Below, one piece after another: positions 1-10,205 of a stretch of DNA of 64,000 nt. The stretch comes from Mikania micrantha. Its lineage: Eukaryota > Streptophyta > Magnoliopsida > Asterales > Asteraceae. The stretch is from the NCBI GenBank assembly GCA_009363875.1, contig CM018683.1, forward strand, positions 66,099,030-66,163,029, in the 5' to 3' direction. The notes under the pieces were generated by a model. It was not told the DNA's origin, did no database searches, and saw only the letters and a list, made by a program, of their open reading frames with translations. Each line of letters opens with the position of its first letter. The stretch's first letter is position 1. The translations under genes and the position numbers were made by a program.

Positions 1-94
1 CTTACAGAACTACAATAGTAATCTTAATTACTAATTCGTATAATTTAATGTAATTTTTTAATCAACCCGTGTAATACACGGGTGACTAACCTAG
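1..94 (+). mobile_element. Helitron 3' terminus (element begins left of window)
   Basis: A hairpin of CCCGTG, a short loop and CACGGG at about 66-82 lies nine bases before CTAG at 91-94, and a T follows. A subterminal hairpin, a CTRR end and insertion before T are the defining 3' features of Helitrons. The same hairpin and CTAG end close the complete Helitron at 43093-43722 on the other strand. The 5' end is outside the window. No coding content is visible. Confidence 0.7.
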
Positions 95-165
95 TTAACA
101 TAATATAACCCTTGATTATCTATTTTTATTTTTATCATATTGTATTTTTAAAAATTTTTCTATAG

Positions 166-290
166 TGGAATGTTGATGCTCTTATTGAATATGTTATGAA
201 AGACATTGGATTTAGTCAAGGCAAACCTGTTGCAGCCTTTACTATATACAAATGCCTTATTCATTGGAAATCTTTTGATTCTATTTTCAT
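166..290 (+). pseudogene. Class XI myosin tail exon fragment
   Basis: After an AG acceptor at 164-165 the frame reads WNVDALIEYVMKDIGFSQGK and continues with PVAAFTIYKCLIHWKSF. This matches the start of the globular (DIL/cargo-binding) tail of plant class XI myosins, where GFS-GKPVAA--IYKCL-HW-SFE is highly conserved. After KSF the match to the family stops and a stop follows near 309. No motor domain, neck IQ motifs or further tail exons are present, so this is an isolated exon rather than a gene. Intronic AT-rich sequence flanks it. It most likely travelled with the surrounding CACTA element. The family call rests on remembered conservation. Confidence 0.65.
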
Positions 291-377
291 GCTTATTCAT
301 TTATGTTAATTTTTCATTCTATTTTTTTATATTGCAATAGTATATAACATGAATGATTTTGTCATCCAATTGATGTA

Positions 378-531
378 GTTTTTTTTGTTGAGGATGAATC
401 AGTTGGAAGGAGTGTGCTATTTTTGTTTCTAGAAAGAGTGAAAGATAACTTCAAGAAACTTTATGGAGCAAGTACTGAAAATGATCTCCCATTTCCTAAT
501 GACAACGATGATTTATTTAAAGATTGGTTTA
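378..531 (+). pseudogene. VAMP727-like longin SNARE exon fragment
   Basis: The frame starting near 384 reads FFVEDESVGRSVLFLFLERV, then KDNFKKLYGAS and an acidic stretch NDNDDLFKDWF. Plant VAMP72 longin domains have V-ADES-GR-VPF-FLERVKEDF-KRYG, and VAMP727 carries a distinctive acidic insertion ending DDDLF-DRF at this position. Both the longin motif and the acidic insertion are recognisable. The SNARE helix and transmembrane anchor are absent and a TAG follows at about 556. It is a gene fragment next to, but unrelated to, the myosin piece. That argues for serial capture by the transposon. Confidence 0.6.
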
Positions 532-556
532 TGAAACATTTTTATGTTTATATGTA

Positions 557-950
557 GGAGATGATACAATTTTCAAGAAATCGAATGAGTGTACAAGGGT
601 TGTTGCAGCTATAACATTTGGTATTCTTTTTGGCTTCTACATTGGGGTATCATATCCAGCTCTCTCACCATCAAAGGTAGGATCAATTTTGTTATAATCT
701 GTTGTTAGTTGAATGTGTGCTATGTTTCGTAGTTGCTTTCTACATACAAAAATGTCGTGTTTGGATTTACTTATATTAATAACAAGATCATGGTGATTAA
801 ATTTGACAGATTAACTAATTTCTCCAATCAATATGTATCTGGGGGACAAAAATTCAAGTCACTCTTCACAAAAAATATTAAATGTGATTTCTATTACAAA
901 GGAAAATTCTCAAAGTACAAAACCATGTTGATCCATCTAAGGTATTAAAA
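557..950 (+). pseudogene. Membrane-anchor exon fragment, possibly DUF707-type
   Basis: An open stretch from about 557 to 676 encodes a short hydrophilic start and then one hydrophobic segment, VVAAITFGILFGFYIGVSYP, ending SPSK at a GT donor (677). A second open stretch (733-948) begins LSTYKNVVFGFTYINNK. A single membrane anchor ending in FGISFP--S-TK, followed by an exon containing LTYI--K, resembles the N-terminus of plant DUF707 glycosyltransferase-like proteins. The resemblance is weak and from memory. No catalytic region follows. This is the third unrelated host-gene piece inside the CACTA element. Confidence 0.3.
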
Positions 951-1448
951 TTTGCTTATAATTTTCATTTTGTTTGTGCAATTTACTCTTTTTACAAAAT
1001 ATTCATATATGTATTGTGAGACTAAAATGGCTTACATGTTATATTATCGTATTAAATTAAACCAATGTTTATATTGTTAGACTATGATTCAATATGTTTA
1101 CTTTTCCCCTGATGTGACAATGTTGCTAATGGGTAAATGTAATTTGCAAACTTTTCTAAAAATAGAAATTTGATAATTATCATTTGACATTTTAAAAGAG
1201 AAATTTGACAATGTTTGTGAGTAGAAAATGACCCTTGTTCTTGTTTGCCCACTTTTGTTGACAATTACAGCTGCCAAATAAGGGTTGTAGCAACCACCAT
1301 ATGGTTGTGTCCCGTCCCTCCAACCTATTGTCTTGAGACTAATCAACTTTCTAGTCAAACTACAATCAAGCAACCGGGACTGTCTTGAAAATGTACTCCT
1401 ACATGTTTAATTCTAATACCAAACATATATGTTTTGTTAAATTTGTAG

Positions 1449-1590
1449 ATTCATGATTTGGAAGTTCAAATGGAAGCTGAATGGAGATCAAGGCTCGAGC
1501 TGGAAGAAGAAATACGAAAAGAGCGACATGAACAACATAAAATGCAACTACAAATGGAAGTTTATGAAATTTATGCAACGTCCTACTAGT
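1449..1590 (+). pseudogene. Charged coiled-coil tail fragment (unassigned)
   Basis: After an AG at 1447-1448 the frame encodes IHDLEVQMEAEWRSRLELEE followed by EIRKERHEQHKMQLQMEV, then a TAG stop at about 1590. This is a highly charged heptad-like helix. CACTA TNPA/transposase-like plant proteins often end in such a helix just before the 3' subterminal repeats, so it could be the last exon of the element's own second gene. It could equally be captured. No catalytic motif is present to decide. Confidence 0.35.
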
Positions 1591-1797
1591 TAGATGAGTT
1601 AATTTTGATATTAAGAAAAACTTATATTAGTTTTGGAGACTTATGGATCTTACTTGATTGTGTTTAAATTTGATTTGTAAAACATGTTTTGTATTTTGGC
1701 TTTGTTTACTTTTTTAAAACAGGTTTATATATTTATTTGCAATGGTTTTAGAAGAAAAAATTTTCTGGGTGAATTTAGTTTCATTGTATATAAAAAA

Positions 1798-2317
1798 AAA
1801 ATTTCGTCGGAATTGCGTCGCAAGAAAGGAAATGTTTCGTCGGAATTGCGTCGCAAAAAACATAAATGTTTCGTAGGATTTGTGTTGCTATTTTCAGAAA
1901 TGTTTTGTCGGAATTGCGTCGCAAATTGCTTTGTCAGAAATAGTTTTGTCGGAATTGTGTCGCAAACAGTTTTGTCAGAAATGTGTCACAAACGGTTTTT
2001 GTCGGAAATGTGTCGCAAACAGTTTTGTCAGAATTTTGTCGCAACGAATTGCGTCGGAATTGCGTTGCAAATGTTAAATACATGTATATTATAGTAAATA
2101 TAATAAATATTAATTTGTGTCGGAAATTCGTCTGAACTTCCGATGGTTTTTTTTCGTCGCAAATTTGTCACATTTTTCGTAGGAATTCTGTTGGAACTGC
2201 ATTTCAGACCGAGGTTTTCCGATAACCTATTTTTGTCGCAAATCCGTCGGAAATCGTATATTGCGACCCATTTGCGACGCAAATTTGCGTCGGAAATGCA
2301 TGTATGTTCTAGTAGTG
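1798..2317 (+). repeat. CACTA subterminal repeat array (TCGTCGGAATTGCGTCGCAA type)
   Basis: At least a dozen degenerate copies of a GTCGGAA...GTCGCAA motif in direct and inverted orientation run up to the TAGTAGTG terminus. Such arrays are the transposase-binding regions of En/Spm-type elements. The apparent 136-codon ORF through it (1684-2094) only translates these repeats. Confidence 0.7.
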
Positions 2318-2624
2318 ATTAACTACCTAAAACACAAAGGATGCAGCTCTAAACTCATGATCCCAACCTGCAGCCCCTAACTGATCGATGGTGTTGTGAC
2401 AGTGTTGCCGAGAAGCCAAACTAACCTTATGGCTTATGCCCACTCCTTCTGCCCGAAGATAAAAAAAAATTGATGTCGTAGATGATAATCGTTAAACAAT
2501 GAGGGATTTCATCATAGTGTTGTTTTTAACAAACCCAGATTCAACAAATTTAAAAATAATAGTAACAATAATACTAATAGCAAGTAATAGTGAGGTTACA
2601 AATTAAGAAAAAGAATACCAACAG

Positions 2625-4658
2625 TTAATAGAAAGGAGCATTACTTCTCTTACCAAACATGCTAGGACCATATGTGGCACTTAGTAGGTCATATATGAGT
2701 GGAAACTGCAAAAAAATAAAAGAAGCAATGGGCAGGCAAGTCAATGCAGCTATGGGACCAACAATCCATGAGTTGTTTTGGCCGAACACAAGGAATAGGG
2801 TTGCACCAAAAGCTACAAGCATTGCAGTTGTTGAGATGAACAAGTTGGCGAGACCAATTATCAACTTTGTAGGCAACTTAAAAAGGAAGTCTTGCTCAGA
2901 AAAACGAGCAGTGAGGATTGACAAAAACATTAACAAGGATGTAACAGATGTGAAAAATGATATGGCGTCTGATACTGCAAATACATTGAAGGCAGCATTG
3001 TTAGTAAACACCGGTATCCCGTTTTCTTGTTTGTTTCCCCCCGGTACTGTAATGGCTGCTGCAAACACGATGGTGGTGATTAAGGCAGCTGTAATTGTGT
3101 ATGACTGAGCAGTCTCCTTCATCCATTTTTCTCCTTCAATCAACAACTTCTTGTGTTCCTTTGCAAATACCTTTTGAGGTGTTTTTCCATTATAGTTTTT
3201 CTCGATGACATTTAGAGGGCATACAAATCTCTCAACTTCCTGCAAGATTACAAGAAACTAAGCTACCTACGTGCATGAAAATTTTAAATATAAATAGAAC
3301 CTTACGTACCTTAAACAATTGTAGTTCTTGTTGTACTTGCAGCCAGATGCAAGAGGTTGTTCTCATAAGGGTCTTTGATTGTTCTATATATATTTTTGTG
3401 TTCACTCATTTGATAAAGTAGGTTGTAAACCTTTTCTGAACGGTTTATCACAGCATGTTGAATAATATTGTGGTCATCTTTGTTTTTACTCAAAATTGCA
3501 TTTGGGAATTGAGAGACAATTATTTTTACAACCTTGACTGCATTTTGTCTTGTGGCTTCAAAAATCGCATTGTTGTAAGGTGTGGACGTTGTTGTTGACT
3601 CTCTTAATAATCTACATGCAATACGTGATAGAAATTTGGCATCACTGTAAGCCTTTGCTTTTCTTTTTATGGCTTCAACAAACTTAACCGTTACTGGAAC
3701 ATGTGAAAATAGGAACATCATACGTCCTGATCAGCAAAGCAAAGAAATAATTGTTGTTTATTCTCTTTTCAATTTGGCCTAATATATAGTAGTTAGTTGT
3801 GATTTGCTGAAAATGAAAAGGAACATATAGATCGATACTTCGATTAATATAAAATTATCAACAAACAAAGACACTGCTGCGGAACCTGGAGTGACATACT
3901 TTCCAAAAAATTAACTTTAGGTGGGAAGTCTTGAGCTATAGCCGTTAACACAGTGTCAGGGTCCCTTATATACTTTGCCATCTTTAATGCTGAATCTGCA
4001 GATAAAATGTAACAAAGAAGTTATGATGAAGTGTATGTGTAGATTGATTGGTCAATTGTTAACTTAATTACCGTAATCTTTAGAAGAGATCGCATTAACC
4101 AGAATCTCACTACTATCAAACTTGTCAAGCTTCTCCATGTCTGGAAATTTTAAACAGTGTTCCAACAAATAGATATAAGTGTCGGTATGCATATTAGAAA
4201 GTGCTCTGTCTAGTGGCGTTCGATCATCACTGTCCTTCTCGAACAACAAATATTGGTTTCTTTCAACCAGCATCTTAGCAGCTTCGGTGTTGCCAACAAT
4301 AGCAGCAGTATGAAGTAGTGTGCTTCCTTCAGAATTTCGCATATCCAATGATGACTGGTTATCTTCTGTAGCCAAATTCAACATCCTTTCTAAAAATTCT
4401 CTGTTTTTGCCAATACTTACTGCCATGTGGAGTGCAGTGTTACCATTGATGGTGATTTTGTCTCTCAGTGTAACAATTTTACTATCCAAAATGTGTTCAA
4501 CGCCCAAAAAGTTTTGATGCAGGATTGCTGCTTGCAACTTTTCGTCTAATCTATTTCTTTTTGCTTGTTTTTCTTTTAATTCTTCAAGAAATTCCCGATC
4601 TTTTACCATTTTCTTTATCAGATCTTCTATGTCAAGGTCATCATCTAAAAATATCCAT
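2625..4658 (-). pseudogene. Ankyrin-repeat PGG-domain membrane protein, copy 1 (ITN1/ACD6-like)
   Basis: Four exons on the minus strand: 4658-4072 (ankyrin repeats; NGNTALHMAVSIGKN and EGSTLLHTAAIVGN), 3995-3886 (ending FPPKVNFLESMSL), 3726-3310 (DDHNIIQHAVINRSEKVYNL) and 3239-2625 (PGG domain). Splice signals fit: GATTACG|GTAATT, CTGCAG|ATT, GATCAG|GAC and TTTAAG|GTACGT. The last exon has KTPQKVF...GEKWMK, then four hydrophobic segments with the AAITVPGG signature, as in ITN1/ACD6-type plasma-membrane proteins of defence and stress signalling. Two lesions show against copy 2. One extra T in a run at 4647-4651 shifts the frame three codons after the first ATG, leaving ATG 4609 as the next start. 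A 50-bp deletion near 3342 in exon 3 removes the LAP-LNPISGAALQ region and shifts the frame before WFK. The PGG exon itself is intact. Confidence 0.8.
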
Positions 4659-4715
4659 AAAATGAAATGTACGTGAAAACCTAAAGTTTAATTATCTGTC
4701 TTATTCTATAAATAT

Positions 4716-4775
4716 ATAGTAGTAAGATATATATATATATATATATTGCATACATACATACATACGACTTTCATT
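4716..4775. repeat. AT dinucleotide and CATA microsatellites
   Basis: A (TA)n run is followed by a (CATA)n run, lying upstream of ankyrin copy 1. The copy 2 equivalent near 51010 has only short remnants. Confidence 0.8.
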
Positions 4776-6581
4776 AATTACAAGTTTTTTTGTTCATACT
4801 CAAAACTTACAAAAGATATCTCCCCTCTTTATTCTCTTGAAACAAAATAAAATCAAATAAAAAAACAAATGAAAAAGAATAAATTAAGTGAAAGTGATTG
4901 CCGCACAAGTGAATTATGTATGCTCAATCACTACAAGAATAATGAGTGACGACAAGAATCGTCTCTATACTACAACATATAGCGATGACTTGTCGTGGCT
5001 ATAGGTTGACGTGATTTTTTTAACATTTTAATGCATAATGACTAAATGTCGTCGCAATACCCTTGGCATTTTAATACATTTGCCACCTGTTGAATTACCT
5101 ATAGTAACGACAAACCGTTGCATGAAACTATTTTTCATTTTTTTTATTATTTAAAAAAATGTAAAAAAAATTAAAAATTCAATTTAATCTAGAGCGTGAC
5201 AAGTTGTCGCAAACTATAAAAAAATGATATTTTTGTAGGATTTATATGTACGGACCCGATAAATTAACATAACTAACCGAGCTGTGACCGATAAGAGTTA
5301 CACCTTGGTCAACGAACATTAAATCCACTTAACTTGATTAACAGGTATTCACGAACGGATTTATAATTTATAAATGTTATAAATTATATAAGTTTAATTA
5401 TTTATTTATTAAACTAATGGTTTTGGGCTTGATGTTGTGTACTTGTGTATTGGACCTAAACTAATTAGATTAGGCTTCAGGACCGAAAGTTAATATTATA
5501 AGATTAAAAAGGGATTAACTTAAATTGACCAACCCTAATTTTTTTCTCTGCCGTAGGAGAACAAAAACCAAAATTGGGGTTTTTGTGTTTTTTGGTTTTC
5601 GTGAAGCTGCTGTTGAACACAAAACAAAAACCAAACAAAACAAAAAAAAAAGGTTTTTGTTGGTTTTAAAAGGATTGCCGTAGAAGACAAAACAAGAGGG
5701 GAATTCTTGTTTTCTTTTTGCCATCGAAGATATCAAAAGAAAAGAAACTATTCGTGTTTTCTTTTTGGATCAACCAACCCAAACCATCTCCTGCTTCTAT
5801 TGTGAACCAGGACCCGTTCGTGCTCGTATTCTATCATTCGTTCGTTGAACCTTATCTCGAACGGTTATTATTAACCAAAAGGATATAATATTTTCTCATC
5901 AGTAGATTACATTAGTTTTATATCCGTGTTTGTATGTTTGTAACCATGATCTTGATTGGGAACTTCAACAGTGTCAACGTTTGAAACCCTAATTCCGCTG
6001 CGTTTATTAAATATAGATTTAATATACTAATTAGTCAAACTTGTTTTTACCTAAAAGTCAAACCGAATACCACCAATATTCCCAACAATTTTTTCCTTCT
6101 TTTCCCCTTTATTAAACAAAAAGACGTCATAGTTATGTCCCTTATAGCGATGACTTGTCATTGCTACATGAGTATATACACGTCAAATTCCAACTTTTTT
6201 ATTTTTTTTTTGCTTAAAATCGAGAGGAACCCAAAGAAACTTCAAATAGGTGATAACAGTGACAAGGAGCTTCCAACCTGCACTTTCAATTTCTTTTGGC
6301 TCCTATCTTGCACCCTATACCTCCTTTTCACTTTCGCATGTTTTTTTTTTATAATTTTTAACTTTTTTGGTTAAATTTTGATGAAATTATTTTTATTGAT
6401 GGTTTCGTATACGTATTTGGGAATGTATATGCACACGTATATGTATGTGCAGTGTGTATATGTATGTGTATTTACATATTGTATGTTTAGGTATACATGG
6501 AGATGTTATATTTTTAATAAATTTATTTTTGGTTTTATTTATTTCATTTGTATGTGTATCAGTATGGTTTTTATGTGTATG

Positions 6582-6745
6582 CAGCGGCGGAACTTGGGCA
6601 AAGTGAGAGGGCGGGTGGAAATTTTTGAAACCCAAAATACATATTAATTTTTTGAATTGAGGGGGGCCGAAATCACTATTTTTAACTAAAAATAACATTT
6701 CGGCCGAAAAATTGACCCCCTCCCCCCTATTAAGCTACACCACTG
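6582..6745. mobile_element. hAT-type MITE, 164 bp, TSD TGTGTATG
   Basis: The element starts CAGCGGCGGAACTT and ends GCTACACCACTG, an imperfect hAT-type terminal inverted repeat (CAGYGGCGGA). It is flanked by perfect 8-bp duplications TGTGTATG at 6574-6581 and 6746-6753, the length expected for hAT transposition. It has no coding capacity. Confidence 0.85.
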
Positions 6746-7679
6746 TGTGTATGAGTATTTATATGTATATATGTATGTGTATCTATATATGTGTATTGTT
6801 TAATTTTTAAGAATTTTACTTGTTATGTAATAAAGTTCATTTGTATTTGTATGTGTGAAACATTTTAGAATTTTATTAGTGTTTTTGATGAATTACATTT
6901 GTATGTATGTATATGTATATATCTGTATATTCCTTTGACTTTATGGTATTTTATTATAAATTAGAAATTTGCTGCAGTGGAGTAGGTGAGATTACTTCAA
7001 TTTCAAATCATTGAAAAGGTACTTAACAAAACTTTTAAACTTTTATTTGGGCATATTTCATTTATGTTTTTGTATGTGTATATATATGTTATATGTATAT
7101 AATTTATATGAAATTGATGAAATTGAAGTATATGATTTAGCATTCAAATTTTTACGTTTTGGTATATGTAAGTACGGTAGGTGCATGTTTAAGTAGGAAT
7201 AATCCTTTAGAACATACCCGTCCAAAATTTTTCTAATAGAGGTAAATTTCAAATTGTTCCAATCTTGGGACTTCATTTTTAAATATTCTATCTCATTTAG
7301 GATATGTGTACATTTCAATAGGTTGACTATTTAAGAAAAATCAAACATGGAGAGTTAAGGCGAAATGTTACTGATTTTTCTTAAATAGTCAAACAATTTA
7401 AATGTATACAAATCACATAGAATATTTAAGAAATCAGTTAAGATCCGCCGCCTTAGAGAACTTATTTTCGTCATTTGTATGCATTTATATCATTTATTGT
7501 ATTTATATATGCATGTTGGAGTATACGTATTATATTGTAATTGTTTTATTAATATATAATTATGACAATTGTATATGTGCATGTTGGATGTATAATTTTA
7601 TGTAAAGTTATGATAATTGATTAAAGTTGGATTAACTTGCGAAATAGAATATCTTCGGATTTCTTAAGCGGTCTTAAGA

Positions 7680-8470
7680 ACTTTATGAAGATTACCAAGA
7701 ACCATGTTAATTGTGAAGGTAAAGTGTATTGCACGCGTAAAGGTTATGCCAATTCGAATCGATCATTCTAAACTTTGACTGGGATTTATGCCCACATACA
7801 TTAAAGTGGGTTTCAACAATCATATACCACATGGATTTATCATGGTGAGAAGTATCATAATACGTAAGAGATAAAAGACCTACAAGATTCGAAAAAACAC
7901 ACTCTTGTAGCAAATAATTAGATGTTTGATACATGTGATGATGCTATGGCAGAGAAAAATATAAATGACATACATTTAGTTGAATGCGGAGATGGTTATT
8001 TAGATGAATGCGAAGATGGTTTAGACTTAGAATTTGATGCATTTAAGGAGCTTAATATTGAGTTATACCCTAGTTGTACTTGGATGTCTTCCCTAAATTT
8101 CTTGCAAAATTAATGCATATTTATCAACAAATGGAATGATAGTTTATTTCAACAACTTTTAGATTTTCTAAGAGTTTCTTTCCCGAAAGAAAATAAAATT
8201 CTAGCCTCATATTATGAAGCTAAGAACAAGTTGAGAATACTTGGGGTTAGCATATTAGTCTATCCATGCTTGCATTAATAAATATGCTCTATTTTGGAAG
8301 GAAAATGCCCTTATGCAAAATTGCCATGTTTGTAATAAAGGCAGATGGGTTGGCAAAAATACAAATGGGAAAAAAGTATCACAAAAGTGTTGCATTACTT
8401 TCCGTTGACTTCTTGGCATAGGTGAAAGTTTAGTTCTAGATCCATGACGAAAGATATGACATTGTAGGGG
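7680..8470 (+). pseudogene. CACTA transposase (TNP2) with transposase-associated domain, remnant
   Basis: Scattered in-frame islands match plant CACTA transposases in the right order. Around 7820-7850 one frame reads SYTTWIYHGE, the end of the transposase-associated domain (GYT-WIYHGE). 7922-8113 encodes an acidic linker ending ELYPSCTWMSSLNFL. Further islands read SYYEAK, then SIHAC-, ALFWKENALMQNCHVCN-GRWV and KKVSQK up to about 8400, matching the ESIH-C--DC-LFWKE---L--CPVC---RW region upstream of the catalytic domain. Multiple stops and frameshifts separate these islands, and the catalytic core is not recognisable. It belongs with the CACTA terminus at 4929. Confidence 0.65.
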
Positions 8471-9175
8471 TTATTAAAATTCATCACTTCGACATGTTTA
8501 CCATATTAATTGAGGAGAAGTGTTAATATTTATGAAGTTTATTCAATTCAGTGCTAAGCATATATTGTTTTGTCACCAGTTTCTTACTTATGAGTCATTG
8601 GTAGGTTCTCAAATGAGTTAAGAATTTTGTAGGTTGTCATATATTGGAGGGCTAAAGCTGTTGAAAGTTAAATTCATGGAGATGAAATGTCATTTTTAGG
8701 AGTTTAAGGGTGCTAGTTAATTCTATATGATAATATAGTATGTTATGTAAAAGAAGGCAAGATTGATTCTTGTCAATTTTCTATCGATATTGAATCATCT
8801 CTCAGGCTCATAGCATGGCTGTTCTTCCCTCCCCTAATGTTGACTTGATCTCACAATCATCGATCAACTGTAGATATATAAAAAATTCGACTATAGATTT
8901 AGAGATACAATGCATTGTAATATGTCTTGTTTGCATGTGTTGTTTTATTCACATTTGATTGTCATTCTAATGTCATTTTAGTTTTGGCTAGTTTTTGTAT
9001 TATAATATTTTCTAATGTAATTATAGTTTTGGCCTGTTTTTGTATTATAATATTGAATCATACCATGTTTACAATATATCTTTAGTATTATAGGTTAATT
9101 TATTCTTCTTATTCTTGTGTTGGTAGCATTTAATTGTTTGAAAAGACTTTTAGTCTATAATGTCACATATGAACA

Positions 9176-9534
9176 TGATTAGTTAATTAAAGTCTTAATG
9201 GGTCAATTTGGGTCAACTTATTAAGTTAATTATATGATAGTGTCAAGGTGTATTTGTGAACTTATATGCAAATAAGCCTAAATAATAGTCCAATATGTAG
9301 AAATTGATCAGGGTATTATGGTCCCGTTTGTATTTGGCAATTTACTCTGAAACACATTATGTTTCAGTTGAAAAGACTTGAAATGTAACCGCCAATTCCT
9401 AGATGTATAAATATGTGTTAATTGTGTCTGTAAAAGTGTGTGAATCATATTTGTGCTTATCAAGTTCAAGTACGTTGCTCTTACTTTCAAATTCAATCAA
9501 ATTAGTGTGTGGGAAACAAGAAGGAACTTGAACA
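9176..9534 (+). repeat. Putative 5' LTR of an ARID/CCHC-carrying LTR element
   Basis: This stretch begins TGATTAGTTAATTAAAG and ends GAACTTGAACA. It is followed after four bases by TGGTATTAGAGCC (9539-9551), a plausible tRNA-Met primer-binding site. A shorter, diverged copy occurs at 25592-26075, preceded by a purine tract CAGGGGGAGAA. The two copies differ by several indels, and no target duplication could be matched (GAACA on the left, AAAAG on the right). The pairing into one element is therefore likely but unproven. Confidence 0.5.
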
Positions 9535-9688
9535 AAAGTGGTATTAGAGCCACAAGGGAAACCTAAAATCAATTGCTACTACTTCAATTCAGAATCAAGC
9601 CGAGAATTTCAGTCCAAACATCAGAAATCAAAGGGAAGTTGCAATAGATGCCACTGAAGGGCGAAAAAAGATCAGACATGTATTTGCA

Positions 9689-9982
9689 ATGAATTTAGGA
9701 AGGAATGAGAGGCCTAATTTGAGGAGGGGTGTGACGACTTTGAAATTAAGGCTTGGTGCAAAATTGATAAAGAAGTCAAAAGATTTTAAAAGGAAAAGTG
9801 CAATCAAACAAATTGCTATCAAAAATAAGTACACTGATGTGTTTAGAAGGATGAAGAAAGCAAGATGCTACCATTTCAAATTTCATGGCCATGTGATTTG
9901 GGATTGCCCAAACCGGGCAAAATTTACAAACCGGAGGAAAAATAGGCAGATTGCAAAGAATTCATTTGATGAACAATTATAA
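9689..9982 (+). pseudogene. Gag/CCHC-like fragment of the LTR element
   Basis: A 97-codon open stretch ends with a zinc-knuckle-like CYHFKFHGHVIWDCPNR. The pattern fits CCHC (C-x2-C-x4-H-x4-C) except that the second cysteine position is phenylalanine. It follows the primer-binding site at 9539 by about 140 bp. I infer it is the remaining 5' coding part of the same element that carries the ARID-like ORF at 19826. Sequence after 10020 leaves this frame and enters a SINE-like repeat. Confidence 0.4.
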
Positions 9983-10059
9983 GGTAATAAATCAGAATTT
10001 CTTGTTAATGGTACGGATTTGATGGGATGAAATGAATTGTCGTTTGTTAGTACAAAAAA

Positions 10060-10205
10060 GATAAAAATCTTTCGGGTATCATCATCGTACTCAGTATATC
10101 CCACCGTTAGCAAAGCTAAGGTAGCGTCTAAGGAGGGTAAGATGAAGACAAGTCTTACCTCTACCCCGTAGAAATAGAGAGGCTGCTTCCAATGAGATCC
10201 CAGCT
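10060..10205 (-). mobile_element. SINE-like interspersed repeat
   Basis: The segment ACTCAGTATATCCCACCGTT ... TTACCTCTACCCCGTAGAAA ... GAGAGGCTGCTTCC is one I recognise as a widespread short repeat of dicot genomes that behaves as a SINE. The orientation is given from memory. No target duplication or A/B box could be defined with confidence. It interrupts the Gag-like fragment. Confidence 0.35.

Larger units (their letters stand above)
95..2317 (+). mobile_element. CACTA (En/Spm) transposon, 3' portion with captured gene fragments
   Basis: The right end reads ...TTCTAGTAGTG at 2307-2317, the reverse complement of a CACTACTAGAA terminus. It is preceded by about 500 bp of subterminal repeats. 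The flanking ATT at 2318-2320 would be the 3-bp target duplication. The next base begins sequence shared with ankyrin copy 2 (27183 onward), so the element entered the downstream flank of ankyrin copy 1. The left terminus lies outside the window, so total length is unknown. Between the Helitron end and the subterminal repeats are exon-like pieces of several host genes, which suggests a gene-capturing CACTA. Confidence 0.65.
4929..8470 (+). mobile_element. Decayed CACTA transposon with TNP2 remnant; right end not found
   Basis: CACTACAAGAA at 4929-4939 is a canonical CACTA left terminus, preceded by AAT. It is followed by subterminal motifs of the type GACGACAAG and TAGCGATGACTTGTCG (4950-5220, again near 6150). 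A TNP2-type transposase remnant on the same strand lies at 7680-8470. No matching CTTGTAGTG right end was seen in the window, so the right boundary here is simply the end of recognisable coding. The stretch 5248-6090 and the TATGTG-rich 6380-7400 contain no recognisable gene. Confidence 0.5.

Noticed and set aside
1684..2094. 136-codon ORF on the plus strand
   Set aside because: It only translates the CACTA subterminal repeat (GTCGGAA..GTCGCAA); the repeated Cys/Phe/Arg pattern follows the DNA repeat.
5248..6090. Possible solo LTR (TGTACGGACC...TTCCCAACA)
   Set aside because: The TG...CA ends and composition are suggestive, but the 5-bp flanks (TTATA and ATTTT) do not match, and no second copy is in the window.
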